Shown here: positions 7,451 through 17,359 of the stretch, piece by piece
Layout of the letters: every line of letters begins with the position of its first letter
How positions within the stretch are numbered: the first letter of the stretch is position 1
Source of the DNA: Sinomicrobium oceani
GTDB taxonomy: Bacteria > Bacteroidota > Bacteroidia > Flavobacteriales > Flavobacteriaceae
Reading direction: 5' to 3'
NCBI RefSeq assembly: GCF_900119185.1
Contig: NZ_FPJE01000016.1
Location: forward strand, 1 to 64,000
Length of the DNA stretch: 64,000 nucleotides
Position numbers and translations under genes: made by a program
The notes under the pieces: model-generated
Told to the model about the DNA's origin: nothing
Databases searched by the model: none
What the model saw: only the letters and a program-made list of their open reading frames with translations

Positions 7451-8497
7451 TTATTTTAAATAGCACTCTAATAATTTATTAAAAACATTGTCAGTATTAA
7501 ACTCTTCAAAGCTATTCCACGCATTTAAAGAATAATTTTCATAATTTTTTTCATCCAATAATTTTATTTTATCGAGTAACTCGTCTGAATCCTTCGGTTT
7601 TATCAAAAAGCCATTATAATTATGGATTATTATTTCATCTATTGCCTTCCATTTAGTAGTAATCACCGGCATTCCGATGGACAAGGATTCAATAATAATT
7701 CCAGGATACCCTTCTCCTTCAAAAAATGTAGGCAGTAGGAGAACATCGTATTTCTTAAGTATTTCAATTACCCTATTTGCCGGTACCACACCTTTGTATT
7801 TACAATTTCTTTTATTCAGCTCTTCCTCTGCATAATCTCCTTTACCAATAGGGCCATAAATATCTACACTATAGGAAGCATCTAGATTCTCAAATGCTTT
7901 CAAAATAGTTCCAATTCCCTTTTCCTTAATAACCCGAGAAATAAACACAAATTTTTTGCTATACTTTTTTTTTCGGTTTTCCGTAAAAACAGTTTCTCTA
8001 GAATTTGGCAACCATAAGAGACTAGTAGTCTTCTGAAAATTGAACTTCTTAACAAGATTTTTGGTTTCAAAAAGCACATAATCACTTCTAAAAATTGTAT
8101 TATTTATGAATGATTTGAGTACAGACGGTAAAGAATTGTATTGATTATCAAAATTTCCTCCAAAAAAATGAACTACTATTTTCTTGTTATTGAACCTAGC
8201 TATCCAAACCAACAAAGGAGATAGGCTGATATTCATATCCGGTGTCGAATGTATACTAATAACATCAAATTTCCTAAAAAGGACAGGAGCTTTAATTAAC
8301 AGAATAATAAAATCTAAAATTTGAAATTTTGGTCTCCAGTTTTTTCTAAATTGGTAATGCTCAATACACAGACTGTTTTTTTTTATCAAATAATTTAATA
8401 TTCTTTCAGATAGTACTGTGGCCCCTCCTATAGATCGCTTGTCCGGTACGGGAATATTAGCAAGAAATAGTACTCTTAATTTTCGATGATTTTCCAT
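7451..8497 (-). CDS. Glycosyltransferase family 4
   Basis: A 348-residue GT-B glycosyltransferase. The N-terminal domain begins LRVLFLANIPVPDKRSIGGA and the C-terminal domain holds FISRVIKEKGIGTI and the donor-binding E-x7-E type motif EGEGYPGIIIESLSIGMPVI near residue 265. It transfers a sugar from a nucleotide donor to the growing lipid-linked repeat unit in the cytoplasm. The start overlaps the end of the upstream polymerase gene by 41 bp and the gene is 9 bp from the next, so it is clearly part of the operon. The sugar specificity cannot be predicted. Confidence 0.88.
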   Translation of the reverse strand: MENHRKLRVLFLANIPVPDKRSIGGATVLSERILNYLIKKNSLCIEHYQFRKNWRPKFQILDFIILLIKAPVLFRKFDVISIHSTPDMNISLSPLLVWIARFNNKKIVVHFFGGNFDNQYNSLPSVLKSFINNTIFRSDYVLFETKNLVKKFNFQKTTSLLWLPNSRETVFTENRKKKYSKKFVFISRVIKEKGIGTILKAFENLDASYSVDIYGPIGKGDYAEEELNKRNCKYKGVVPANRVIEILKKYDVLLLPTFFEGEGYPGIIIESLSIGMPVITTKWKAIDEIIIHNYNGFLIKPKDSDELLDKIKLLDEKNYENYSLNAWNSFEEFNTDNVFNKLLECYLK

Positions 8498-9674
8498 AAT
8501 ATATTATAGGATATATTAATAACATGGATATCGATAAATACACCAAATTATTAAGAGAATATGTAAATAACGCATCCAGGAATAAAGCAATATAAACAAT
8601 GAGGATAATCTTCAAGTATTTTACATTCAATTGTTTCAATTTAAAAAGAGGAACAAAAAAAATTAAAAGATATAATGTTGCACCAATAAAACCAAGTTCA
8701 ACAAATAAATGGGGGTAATACGTATCTGTTGTTTGTAAATTAGGTAGGCCAAACCAATTAAAGTTAACCTCTTCATAAAAAGGAGAATTATATTTTGTTG
8801 ACGCCGGACCTCCAAAAGCTCCTAAACCCTCACCAAATAAAAATCCGGTTTCTCTAAACATTATTCTATAAGATTCTGATCTAGCCGAAGTTCCTTCCAA
8901 TATATAAGCTCGTAACCTAACGATTGCATTGTCAACAAAAAATACAACTTTTAATGGGAAAGCTATAGTTACTATGAGAAAGGTAAACAAGGAAGTTACA
9001 AAAATTTTCAATTTATTCTTGGCCAAGAAAAATAAGAGTACAAAAAAAGTGACAATCCCCTTAAAAGACAAACTTAAAAACAAAAAAACAACAGTACTAA
9101 TTAGAAGTATTTTTTTGAATTTACCTTCATAAAGAAAACTAATTAAAAAATACATTATTATATTGAAGAATCCAAAAACACTAAAAAAACCCATCAATCC
9201 TGTAGCTCTCAGAATGCCAGACACGGCAGGAATATTCACCCGTCCAGTAGGAGAGTATATATAAAACCATTGGTCTATCCCTTGCCACCACAACAAATAG
9301 TTAATAATCTGCGCAATATAATTTAGTATCAAAAAAAACAGTAGAAATTTAAATATTACCTCAAACTGCTTTCTTAAAGTATAACCATAAAATAAAACTA
9401 CTATAGGAAATAAATATCTAAATAATTCTTCACAAGCAGCACGATAACTAAAAGAAGCAAAAAAATGAACTATTAAAAAAGGTACTACTAAAAAAGAAAA
9501 AAAAACAAGTTTCTTGTCCAATTTTCCATAAACTATCGCAATTATGACCATAAGTATAACTGATACCAACTTTAAAACAAGACCGGCGACAGGATATACA
9601 AACCTAAAATATTCCGATACAAAAATTAATAAAATTGGAAATATTACAACTGTATTCTTTATGGATATTTTCAA
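8457..9674 (-). CDS. Wzy-like polysaccharide polymerase (second of two)
   Basis: A 405-residue membrane protein with about ten to twelve hydrophobic segments. A large loop (about residues 260-325) contains FGEGLGAFGGPAST and TTDTYYPHLFVELGFIGATLY, the TD...E.G..G pattern of O-antigen polymerases. It would join repeat units on the periplasmic side after export by the flippase. It lies between two glycosyltransferase genes, 13 bp from the upstream one, and is very AT-rich with poly-A and poly-T runs. Confidence 0.8.
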   Translation of the reverse strand: MKISIKNTVVIFPILLIFVSEYFRFVYPVAGLVLKLVSVILMVIIAIVYGKLDKKLVFFSFLVVPFLIVHFFASFSYRAACEELFRYLFPIVVLFYGYTLRKQFEVIFKFLLFFLILNYIAQIINYLLWWQGIDQWFYIYSPTGRVNIPAVSGILRATGLMGFFSVFGFFNIIMYFLISFLYEGKFKKILLISTVVFLFLSLSFKGIVTFFVLLFFLAKNKLKIFVTSLFTFLIVTIAFPLKVVFFVDNAIVRLRAYILEGTSARSESYRIMFRETGFLFGEGLGAFGGPASTKYNSPFYEEVNFNWFGLPNLQTTDTYYPHLFVELGFIGATLYLLIFFVPLFKLKQLNVKYLKIILIVYIALFLDALFTYSLNNLVYLSISMLLIYPIIYYGKSSKIKSTISC

Positions 9675-9687
9675 GACCGAGAAACTA

Positions 9688-10695
9688 TTAATTCAATAGA
9701 TTTTTTGTTATTAGCACATTCCGAATATCACTAATATATTTTTCCCTATCATAAAAGTTAGTAAAAACCTCAGAATATTCTTTATGCATATTAGCATAAT
9801 CGAAATTTACCTCATTTTCAAACAATAAAATTTGCTCTAATGCATTTTGCAAATTAAAATTATCGGATAATTCAATTTTATATTTGACATTATCAAGATA
9901 TATTTTAAAAGCATCTATTACTCCAGAGTAAATAGGCACGACTCCCGACGCCATATAGGTATTAAGTTTATTTGGGGTAGAAACTCTGTTTATCGTAATA
10001 TCTTCCCTTATAAGAAAGCCATATTTAAATTTTAATAAATAATCAGGAAGTTCTTTTAACGAAACATAATTCACCTTTACATTATCTAAGCCATATTTAG
10101 CTAATAATTCTTGTGCTTTAGTTTTTTCTTTAGTAAGTATTTCTAAAGAAGCATTTGGAATTTCCCCATTGATCTCTTTAAATAATTTCAACGTTTCTTC
10201 AATACATTGCCACTTCGATAATGAACCAATATAAACAAAAGAAATCTCATCTCTCTTCTTATGAGTAAAATCACCGATCTCTGCATTAAAGCAAGGCATT
10301 ATGTAGTAATTTGCACCGTTATAATTATATTTTTGCCGGTAGTGCTCAAGCATAGCACAGGAGACAAAAAAATTGTACTTACAGGTTTTTAAGGCAAACC
10401 ATTCCATTAAAGTATAAACATAATATCTCATCTTACTCTTTTGCCACATCAAGGATTCTTCCGGAAGTATTCCCTGATACCAGTTAACAATAATTGCTCT
10501 TGGGTTAAATATCCTTGCGAAAAAATAATCTTTCACAAAATAAGTAACTATCATATCGGCATTTTTTAACTTCCTAATATTATCCGTAATATTCAACTTC
10601 TTTTCGCCAGTCAATGCTTCATTAATTATTTTTAAATATACAATGACCGCATCACTAATAGTTTCAAACTTTGTTAAATAGAAAATAACCTTCAA
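9688..10695 (-). CDS. Glycosyltransferase (GT-B, GT4-like)
   Basis: The 335-residue protein has a divergent N-terminal half and a recognisable C-terminal GT-B half: FVYIGSLSKWQCIEETLKLF near residue 155, then VSLKELPDYL and KYGFLIREDITINRVSTPNKLNTYMASGVVPI. The last block is the donor-binding region seen in GT4-like enzymes that act on polysaccharide repeat units. The start codon overlaps the stop of the upstream pyruvyl transferase by 4 bp, which implies translational coupling. Confidence 0.78.
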   Translation of the reverse strand: MKVIFYLTKFETISDAVIVYLKIINEALTGEKKLNITDNIRKLKNADMIVTYFVKDYFFARIFNPRAIIVNWYQGILPEESLMWQKSKMRYYVYTLMEWFALKTCKYNFFVSCAMLEHYRQKYNYNGANYYIMPCFNAEIGDFTHKKRDEISFVYIGSLSKWQCIEETLKLFKEINGEIPNASLEILTKEKTKAQELLAKYGLDNVKVNYVSLKELPDYLLKFKYGFLIREDITINRVSTPNKLNTYMASGVVPIYSGVIDAFKIYLDNVKYKIELSDNFNLQNALEQILLFENEVNFDYANMHKEYSEVFTNFYDREKYISDIRNVLITKNLLN

Positions 10696-11879
10696 TTGTT
10701 AAGATGTTTTTTTATTTGAGTTAAATAATTGTCATTATTTTTCAATTCTTCTATTTTAGAATGAAAATTAGATCTATTTATTCTGATAATTTCAAGTATT
10801 TTATTTATTACAACTTCAGAATTATTAAACTGCTCTAGGTCAATAACAAATTCATCACTTCCATATATTAAGTTAGCCATCCCTAAAGATTTCTTACTAT
10901 AGGATAAAAATATGGCGGGCACAAAAGAAGTAACTGCATTTACGGCACAATGCATTCTTGCAGCAAGAATCAAATCACATTTAACAATCTCTTCCTTAAT
11001 TCCTATAAACCCCGGGTCGTTTTCCACAATCTGTATTTTTTCAGGAAAATCCTCAGAGACTTTACTTTTTATTTCCAACAGATATCCATAATCATCATCT
11101 TTAATATTTTTGGATAAGACATGTGGCAATAGAATTACAGAACAATTTAACTTTTTAATTATATCTTTGATCGTTTGAGTTTGACTATCAATAGCTTTTT
11201 TTACATCATCTGTATAATAAAGAGTGGATAAAGGACTCAAATTGATCCCAATAGTAAAGATATCTGTTGTATCATCAGATAGTTGTTTCACTTTATTTGG
11301 AGCCACACTAAATGCAGGATCGGGACAAAAAATTGTATTTTTGTCAATCCCTATCTGATTCAAGTATCTCACAGTTTCTAGTTCCCTACAAACAATAAGA
11401 GAAATATTATTTAAGTGTTTTTGAAACTTTTTTAAAATTTTTGGGTGTCTATCAAAAGGCCCAATAGAACATCCCCAAAGAATATACTTTTTACCTTTTT
11501 TAACCGCTATATCACCAAATTTCATTAATGAGTAAGGGTAATAACCTTCTGAGCTAATTGTATACATATCTCCGCCAATAGAAACAATAACATCATAATT
11601 GTCTATTAGATCAAAAGAATCTATATACACCGGATAATCCACATTGACAAAAGATAATAACTTTCGAATACCACGCTTAATAATACTATTGTGGAAAGGA
11701 CGTTCTATTATTTCTATATCACATCCTTTTAACCGCTTACTATCCTCTTCTACATTAAAAGATGCATAAAAAAAAGTTGCCTCCGGAAAAACAGTTTTCA
11801 AATTATTAACCGTCCCTCGTACAATAGCTTCACACCCATAGTTATATACACCCCAAATTCCGTATAATAAAACTTTCAT
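10692..11879 (-). CDS. Polysaccharide pyruvyl transferase family protein
   Basis: The 395-residue protein fits the PS_pyruv_trans (WcaK/CsaB) family, which transfers pyruvate from phosphoenolpyruvate to a sugar as a ketal. Supporting segments are the N-terminal GIWGVYNYGCEAIVRGT, SIGGDMY near residue 100, ILWGCSIGPFD near residue 153, and the C-terminal ILAARMHCAVNAVTSFVPAI with YSKKSLGM. The length is typical. It overlaps its neighbours by 4 bp on both sides. Together with the FrhB-like protein upstream it forms a pair often seen in surface-glycan loci. The modified sugar is unknown. Confidence 0.88.
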   Translation of the reverse strand: MKVLLYGIWGVYNYGCEAIVRGTVNNLKTVFPEATFFYASFNVEEDSKRLKGCDIEIIERPFHNSIIKRGIRKLLSFVNVDYPVYIDSFDLIDNYDVIVSIGGDMYTISSEGYYPYSLMKFGDIAVKKGKKYILWGCSIGPFDRHPKILKKFQKHLNNISLIVCRELETVRYLNQIGIDKNTIFCPDPAFSVAPNKVKQLSDDTTDIFTIGINLSPLSTLYYTDDVKKAIDSQTQTIKDIIKKLNCSVILLPHVLSKNIKDDDYGYLLEIKSKVSEDFPEKIQIVENDPGFIGIKEEIVKCDLILAARMHCAVNAVTSFVPAIFLSYSKKSLGMANLIYGSDEFVIDLEQFNNSEVVINKILEIIRINRSNFHSKIEELKNNDNYLTQIKKHLNN

Positions 11880-13261
11880 GATCTTATCTTCAATTTTCTA
11901 AGCCAATATTTTTTTCTAAATAAATGTTCTATTCTTGTATAAAGCAATAACTTCTTCTTTGTCCCGTAAATCTTTTTCTCAAAACCCATTCCCCCATTAT
12001 TTCTCTCTTCAAGCCAATACTGAGTACTCTCATTCTGAATTTTCTGTCTTAAGCCAAAAATTCGGGATTTTAAAGGATTCTCGAAAAAAACTCTTTTAGT
12101 CCTTTTTGGGGGAACAATATGCGCCTTTTCCGAAGCCCATTTTAAGCGATAGGATAACCCTATTCTCCTATGATTATAATTGCCTTCCTGAGATTTAAAA
12201 ACTTGTTTTGAAGAAATTTGTTTACAGGATAATTCTCCTATATCAATCCCTTTCTCTATTAAATTATTTGAAAAAACTGTTCTTGTTATGATAATACTAT
12301 GTCCTCTTCCATCTTTACTGAACGGGGGAATCCATGCATCTCCCAATGAAATATCAGCTAATTCTCCCGATAAATCCTCACAAAAGTCGCAAGCATTTGG
12401 CTTAAAATACCCTGTTCCCCACATATCCCCAACCTCTTTCATCGGTATTGAACGTGGTTTTTGTTCTCCTTTTTTAATACAAGAAAAAGAATAATCTGAT
12501 GCACTTGATTTGATGTCTTTAACACGATATTTGGGTGTAGTAATTTCACCATGTTTCACATTCACTTTGGAAGCCAAATATTCAGTAAAAAAAGAACTTT
12601 TTAATCCTCCACAAAAAATACTGATCGTAAACTTAATACAACCCCATCTTTTCGGGTTATTAATTTGAGCTAACCTTATCGCTTTAATGGTACATGGCAA
12701 CCCAATTATCGCATACTTCCCTCCTTTTAGTTCTGTCAATTTTAAAACTTCACTGACCTCTATTGGATAATATTTTGTTTTAGTTGTTAAATCTAATTCG
12801 CCTATATCTTCAATTATAGTATATTTAAAAAACCTCTCTTCATCTGAATTATCACCGATAGTTGCAATTACGTAATCTACTATTTTATTTTTTAATAATT
12901 CTCTAAGCAACCATGTAGCTACTCCTCCAGATGATGCTTCCTCTCTAAATGCTGAAGCATAGCCAGCATATAATGAATAATATCTGCCGAATGCCTTAGA
13001 TAAATTATAAGAACTATCCTGTATCCCTATTTTAACTGATATGTCTTCTTCAATCTTTAATTCCTCATCAGGAAAAGGATTAAAAGGACAAACTTTTAAA
13101 CAGTTTCCTGTTTCATCGCAATGATCTTGTATCATAAAAGGTTCATAAGTCCCTTTTTCTCCTAATCTTACTTTTAAGCTTTCTGAAGGACAGACCGCAA
13201 CACACATTCCACAGCCCACACATAAATCATTAGCTACTACGCTGGAAATTACATTCTTCAT
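11876..13261 (-). CDS. FrhB-like (coenzyme F420 hydrogenase/dehydrogenase beta-subunit family) Fe-S protein
   Basis: The 461-residue protein begins with a ferredoxin-like part: CVGCGMCVAVCP (residues about 15-26) and a second cluster CDETGNCLKVCP near residue 48, giving eight Cys for two 4Fe-4S clusters. The FrhB N- and C-terminal domains follow, with SSGGVATWLLRELL near residue 109 and a Cys-rich CDFCEDLSGELADISLGDAW segment near residue 289. Flavobacteria are not known to make F420, so a different flavin or electron carrier is inferred. The reaction in glycan synthesis is unknown. Confidence 0.85.
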   Translation of the reverse strand: MKNVISSVVANDLCVGCGMCVAVCPSESLKVRLGEKGTYEPFMIQDHCDETGNCLKVCPFNPFPDEELKIEEDISVKIGIQDSSYNLSKAFGRYYSLYAGYASAFREEASSGGVATWLLRELLKNKIVDYVIATIGDNSDEERFFKYTIIEDIGELDLTTKTKYYPIEVSEVLKLTELKGGKYAIIGLPCTIKAIRLAQINNPKRWGCIKFTISIFCGGLKSSFFTEYLASKVNVKHGEITTPKYRVKDIKSSASDYSFSCIKKGEQKPRSIPMKEVGDMWGTGYFKPNACDFCEDLSGELADISLGDAWIPPFSKDGRGHSIIITRTVFSNNLIEKGIDIGELSCKQISSKQVFKSQEGNYNHRRIGLSYRLKWASEKAHIVPPKRTKRVFFENPLKSRIFGLRQKIQNESTQYWLEERNNGGMGFEKKIYGTKKKLLLYTRIEHLFRKKYWLRKLKIRS

Positions 13262-13263
13262 TT

Positions 13264-14757
13264 TTAATCCTTTAATAATAAATTGTAAAAAAGTCCAACA
13301 AAAGTGATAAATAAGATTACAAGAGCAAATATTCTAAAGATAACATTTTCAAAACTATAGTTATAAAAAACAATAAAGGTCCCTGAAAAAATTATCCAAA
13401 TTAGTATTGCCCACCTGGACGTAATCAGTGTCAAAGGAATAATTTTCTTCTTTATATAGATTGGAATTATTAAGATCGTATTTATTACGTATGCAATAAA
13501 ATAAGAATAAGCCAGAGTTTCTGCATTTTTATTTTTTACAAAATAAAAAAATAACACTAATAAAGTTCCCCAAACTAAATTGCTGAAGAAACTAAACCAC
13601 ATTAAACTATTCACAATCATGATCCGCGCAATTCCTTGTTTATAAAGGATAATTGTAGTAGTAAGCATAATTAAAAATAATGTTTTCCGATAATTATCGT
13701 CTCCCGTATATTCCTCTCCCAGAAAAACATTAAATATAGATGGAAAAAAAAGTATGGGAAGAACCATACACGTTCCTATTGCCCAAGGAATTATTAGATT
13801 CAATTTTTCAATTCTTTTGTCCTTTTTTTCTTTCACCATAATTGTTATTAATGGTGCATCCAGCGTTGCAGTAATCATTAGTATCATGTTTTGAAAAAGT
13901 ATTATTGCTGCATAAAGTCCTAACTCTTTGTATCCGCTTGGTTGGTTTACCATAATAGTGTCCACACCCCATTTAAATGGAATAACCATTACTCCGGTTA
14001 AAATCGCTGGCAAAGTAAACTTCTTGAGAATCTTAACTTCATCTTCAAGTTTAAACGCAAACTTCAGTCCATACTTTATCATATTTCTTTTTAGAAAGGT
14101 TCCTCCTAAAAGCACTAAAATAAAAGTGCTAAAAGTAAACCCCGCAAAAGTTCCTTCAACTCCGTATCTTATAGTACCTATGTATAATGAGGCAAACAAA
14201 CAGATACCATACAGGAAACCTATCAATAGAAGCCCTTTAAAATCTTTAAAGCCTTTTAAACAACCTGATATAAGACTATCAACCACACTTAAAAATAAAA
14301 GAAAAGAGCTGATTTTTAAAGTATCAGCTAATTCAGCAGAGTTTAAAATATTTTTTGAAATGTATGGCGCTCCAAAAAAAAGTAAAAAACTTAAAATCAA
14401 CCCAATAAAACAAGAAAAAACAGCTGACCATGTAATGATGCGACTAACCTTATCTTTATCTTTAGTTATTAATTCAGGAATATACTTAGTTGTCGTTAAA
14501 GCTATACCTGACCCTGCAAAAATCATGAATAAATTAATAGTAGACCTTATAACTCCAACCTGACCATTTCCTTCCTTACCTAATATTTTTGCCACCATTA
14601 ACCACGCTACAAAAATTAATCCTTTTGAAATAACAGATGCCAAAAGTGACCAAAAAGAATTTATAGAAAGTTCTTTAAGATCACTGGAGTTGTTTATCTT
14701 TCTTAATAGCAGTTTTATTTTTCCCAAACAAGTTCTTTTTTCTAATAGACCCCACAA
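13264..14757 (-). CDS. Polysaccharide flippase (Wzx-like, MOP superfamily)
   Basis: A 497-residue integral membrane protein with about twelve to fourteen helices, starting with an amphipathic leader and then NSFWSLLASVISKGLIFVAWLMVAKILG, the usual opening of oligosaccharide flippases. It would move lipid-linked repeat units across the inner membrane. The ATG at 14757 overlaps wecC by 16 bp. A start a few dozen codons downstream is possible, because the first 25 residues look poorly conserved. The gene is 2 bp from the FrhB-like gene. Confidence 0.87.
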   Translation of the reverse strand: MWGLLEKRTCLGKIKLLLRKINNSSDLKELSINSFWSLLASVISKGLIFVAWLMVAKILGKEGNGQVGVIRSTINLFMIFAGSGIALTTTKYIPELITKDKDKVSRIITWSAVFSCFIGLILSFLLFFGAPYISKNILNSAELADTLKISSFLLFLSVVDSLISGCLKGFKDFKGLLLIGFLYGICLFASLYIGTIRYGVEGTFAGFTFSTFILVLLGGTFLKRNMIKYGLKFAFKLEDEVKILKKFTLPAILTGVMVIPFKWGVDTIMVNQPSGYKELGLYAAIILFQNMILMITATLDAPLITIMVKEKKDKRIEKLNLIIPWAIGTCMVLPILFFPSIFNVFLGEEYTGDDNYRKTLFLIMLTTTIILYKQGIARIMIVNSLMWFSFFSNLVWGTLLVLFFYFVKNKNAETLAYSYFIAYVINTILIIPIYIKKKIIPLTLITSRWAILIWIIFSGTFIVFYNYSFENVIFRIFALVILFITFVGLFYNLLLKD

Positions 14758-15950
14758 AAATCCAACACAACCTTATCCTCAGTAATCTTCAAATCTTTGA
14801 ATTCATTATGACCTACCAAAAACACTAAAATATCCGCCTTTTTCACCGCATCCTTATAGTCAGTCAGCTTAAAGACCTTATGTTCTGAAATATTAGGCTC
14901 CACTATATAATACTCTTCATTATTGGCATTCTGTAAAACCTTTTGTACTATATATTTCGCTGGGGATTCCCGTAAATCATCAATATTAGGCTTAAAGGCC
15001 AATCCCATTAAAGCTATACTTGGTTTACGCCCATGTCTCAGTTCAAATTCCAGTTTTGCCGTTTGTATCTTCTCGGCACACCAGAAGGCTTTATAATTAT
15101 TAATTTCCCTGGCTTTACCTATTAATTGCGATTCCATGGGATAATCAGATACGATAAAATAAGGATCAACAGCAATGCAATGCCCGCCAACTCCACAACC
15201 CGGTTTAAGAATGTTCACCCTCGGGTGCCTATTGGCAAGTGAAATTAATTCCCACACGTTTACTCCCGCTTTATCACATATAATGGATAGCTCATTAGCA
15301 AAAGCAATCTGGACATCCCTTGAGGAGTTTTCCACCAACTTACACATTTCGGCCGTACGTGCATTTGTTCTATGCAGATCTCCTTTTACAAACCTACTAT
15401 AAAAAGCTGCCGCTTTTTCTGTGGATTTTTGATCTATTCCTCCTATTACCCTATCATTATGAACCAGTTCATACATTACATTTCCCGGCAAAACACGCTC
15501 CGGACAATAGGCTATATTAATCTTATCTTTAAGCTCCGGTCGCTCACTATAGATTAATTCCTGCATTTTCTCGGTTGTGCCCACGGGAGAAGTAGACTCA
15601 ATGATATACAGATCGCCTTCCTTAAGTAATGGTATGACAGCTTTGGTGGCAGATTCCACAAAAGAAATATCAGGTTCATTTTTACCTTTAAAAGGTGTGG
15701 GAACAACAATCAGGTAAATATCTGCTTCAACAGGGGTAAGCGCGGCCTTCAAGTACCCGTTTTTTACCGATTCAGCTACTGCCTTATCCAGTTCCGGTTC
15801 TATAATGTGTATTTTCCCTTCATGAATCGTCTCCACAACAGAGGGATTTATATCCACGCCATGTACAAACACCTCTTTTTGTGCTATAAGTGCAGCGGTA
15901 GGGAGGCCTATATATCCCAAACCAACCATGACCACCTCGGGTTTCTTCAT
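14742..15950 (-). CDS. wecC: UDP-N-acetyl-D-mannosamine dehydrogenase
   Basis: The 402-residue NAD-dependent enzyme oxidises UDP-ManNAc to UDP-ManNAcA in two steps. The Rossmann motif GLGYIGLP lies at residues 7-14. The central domain carries the catalytic Cys in PGCGVGGHCIAVDPY (near residue 258), and the C-terminal UDP-binding domain has GLAFKPNIDDLRESP. Length and motifs fit the WecC group better than UDP-glucose dehydrogenase. It follows wecB, 28 bp downstream, in the same operon. Confidence 0.92.
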   Translation of the reverse strand: MKKPEVVMVGLGYIGLPTAALIAQKEVFVHGVDINPSVVETIHEGKIHIIEPELDKAVAESVKNGYLKAALTPVEADIYLIVVPTPFKGKNEPDISFVESATKAVIPLLKEGDLYIIESTSPVGTTEKMQELIYSERPELKDKINIAYCPERVLPGNVMYELVHNDRVIGGIDQKSTEKAAAFYSRFVKGDLHRTNARTAEMCKLVENSSRDVQIAFANELSIICDKAGVNVWELISLANRHPRVNILKPGCGVGGHCIAVDPYFIVSDYPMESQLIGKAREINNYKAFWCAEKIQTAKLEFELRHGRKPSIALMGLAFKPNIDDLRESPAKYIVQKVLQNANNEEYYIVEPNISEHKVFKLTDYKDAVKKADILVFLVGHNEFKDLKITEDKVVLDFCGVY

Positions 15951-15978
15951 TGCTTTTTTCTTATAATAAATTATAGCT

Positions 15979-17133
15979 CTATTTTAAAACCTGAGTCAAT
16001 GAGCTTACATTACTTATGTATTCCACTATTCTTCTACATGCTTCCCCATCTCCATATGGATTATGATTTTTACTCATAGCATCATATAACTCGACATTAT
16101 TCAATAATTTTTCCGTCTCTCTGACTATTTTTTCCTTGTTGGTACCAACAAGGAACACCGTTCCGGCTTCAACAGCTTCCGGTCTTTCTGTGGTATCCCT
16201 CATAACCAATACAGGTTTGCCAAGGCTAGGGGCTTCCTCCTGTACTCCCCCGCTATCCGTAACTATTAAATATGCCTTTTCCATAAGCCATACAAAAGCA
16301 GGATAAGATAAAGGCTTTATTAAGTTGATATTATCTACTTCAGCAAGTAATTCATATACCGGCTTCTGTACATTAGGGTTTAAATGTACCGGATAAATTA
16401 TCTGAACATCGGGATTCTCTTGTGCTATTTGTTTCAGGGCTTTACAAATGGCTATAAACCCTTCTCCGTGATTTTCTCTACGGTGACCGGTAACAAGAAT
16501 CTGTTTTTTCCCTTTTTTAATCAGCTCTTTCAAATACTCTATTTCCTTATCCTGAAAATCCGTTTGTTTTACTTTATCTACACTATAAAATAAGGCATCA
16601 ATGACTGTATTACCGGTGACAACAATATGCTCTTCCTTTTTATTTTCCCCAAGCAGGTTATTTTTTGAAGTCAGGGTCGGAGCAAAATGTATATCCGAAA
16701 CTACACCCGTAACACATCTGTTCATTTCCTCCGGAAAAGGGGATTGCATATTATACGTTCGTAATCCCGCTTCTACATGGCAGACCTTGGCACCCGAATA
16801 AAATGCCGCAATACTTGAAGCCATAGTAGTTGTCGTATCTCCGTGCACATAAACAAAATGAGGTTTAAATTCCTCTAAAACTTCTTTCAGGCTGCTAATG
16901 ATATCCGCAGTAAGTGAATATAAATTCTGACCAGGCTTCATAAGGTTCAGGTCATAGTGCGGAATAATATCGAAAAAAGAAAGAACCTGGTCCAGCATTT
17001 CCCTGTGTTGAGCTGTAATACAAACCTTAGTATCAAACTGATTGGGATGTTTCTGAAACTCTTTTACCAAGGGGGCCATCTTAATGGCCTCTGGTCTTGT
17101 TCCAAAAATAATCAGGTTTCTTATCTTATTCAT
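15979..17133 (-). CDS. wecB: UDP-N-acetylglucosamine 2-epimerase (non-hydrolysing)
   Basis: The 384-residue enzyme interconverts UDP-GlcNAc and UDP-ManNAc. The N-terminus IIFGTRPEAIKMAPL is diagnostic, and VHGDTTTTMASSIAAFY, HVEAGLRT, VTGHRRENHGEGF and TDSGGVQEEAPSLGKPVLVMRDTTERPEA follow in the expected order. The frame is open upstream, but the ATG at 17133 directly precedes the conserved start, so the longer reading is rejected. This is the first gene of the eleven-gene operon; the 250 bp before it should hold the operon promoter, though I see no clear one. Confidence 0.94.
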   Translation of the reverse strand: MNKIRNLIIFGTRPEAIKMAPLVKEFQKHPNQFDTKVCITAQHREMLDQVLSFFDIIPHYDLNLMKPGQNLYSLTADIISSLKEVLEEFKPHFVYVHGDTTTTMASSIAAFYSGAKVCHVEAGLRTYNMQSPFPEEMNRCVTGVVSDIHFAPTLTSKNNLLGENKKEEHIVVTGNTVIDALFYSVDKVKQTDFQDKEIEYLKELIKKGKKQILVTGHRRENHGEGFIAICKALKQIAQENPDVQIIYPVHLNPNVQKPVYELLAEVDNINLIKPLSYPAFVWLMEKAYLIVTDSGGVQEEAPSLGKPVLVMRDTTERPEAVEAGTVFLVGTNKEKIVRETEKLLNNVELYDAMSKNHNPYGDGEACRRIVEYISNVSSLTQVLK

Positions 17134-17359
17134 TACTGCTTTACTTTTAAGAGTCAATACTAAACATACAAATATGTCGGTCCATTGCCTTCTCCTCCAA
17201 GACGCCCCATTCCCCAAACCGTTGCTTAAAAACCCGGTCTAATTTCATAAAAACATCTTTATCCCCCTCCACCTCCGCGCAAAAGTACGATAATCCTGTA
17301 AAGTTCAAAGGGGAAAGTCCTATGCAAATACAAAACGTAGGCTTTATCCTCATTTTGCG

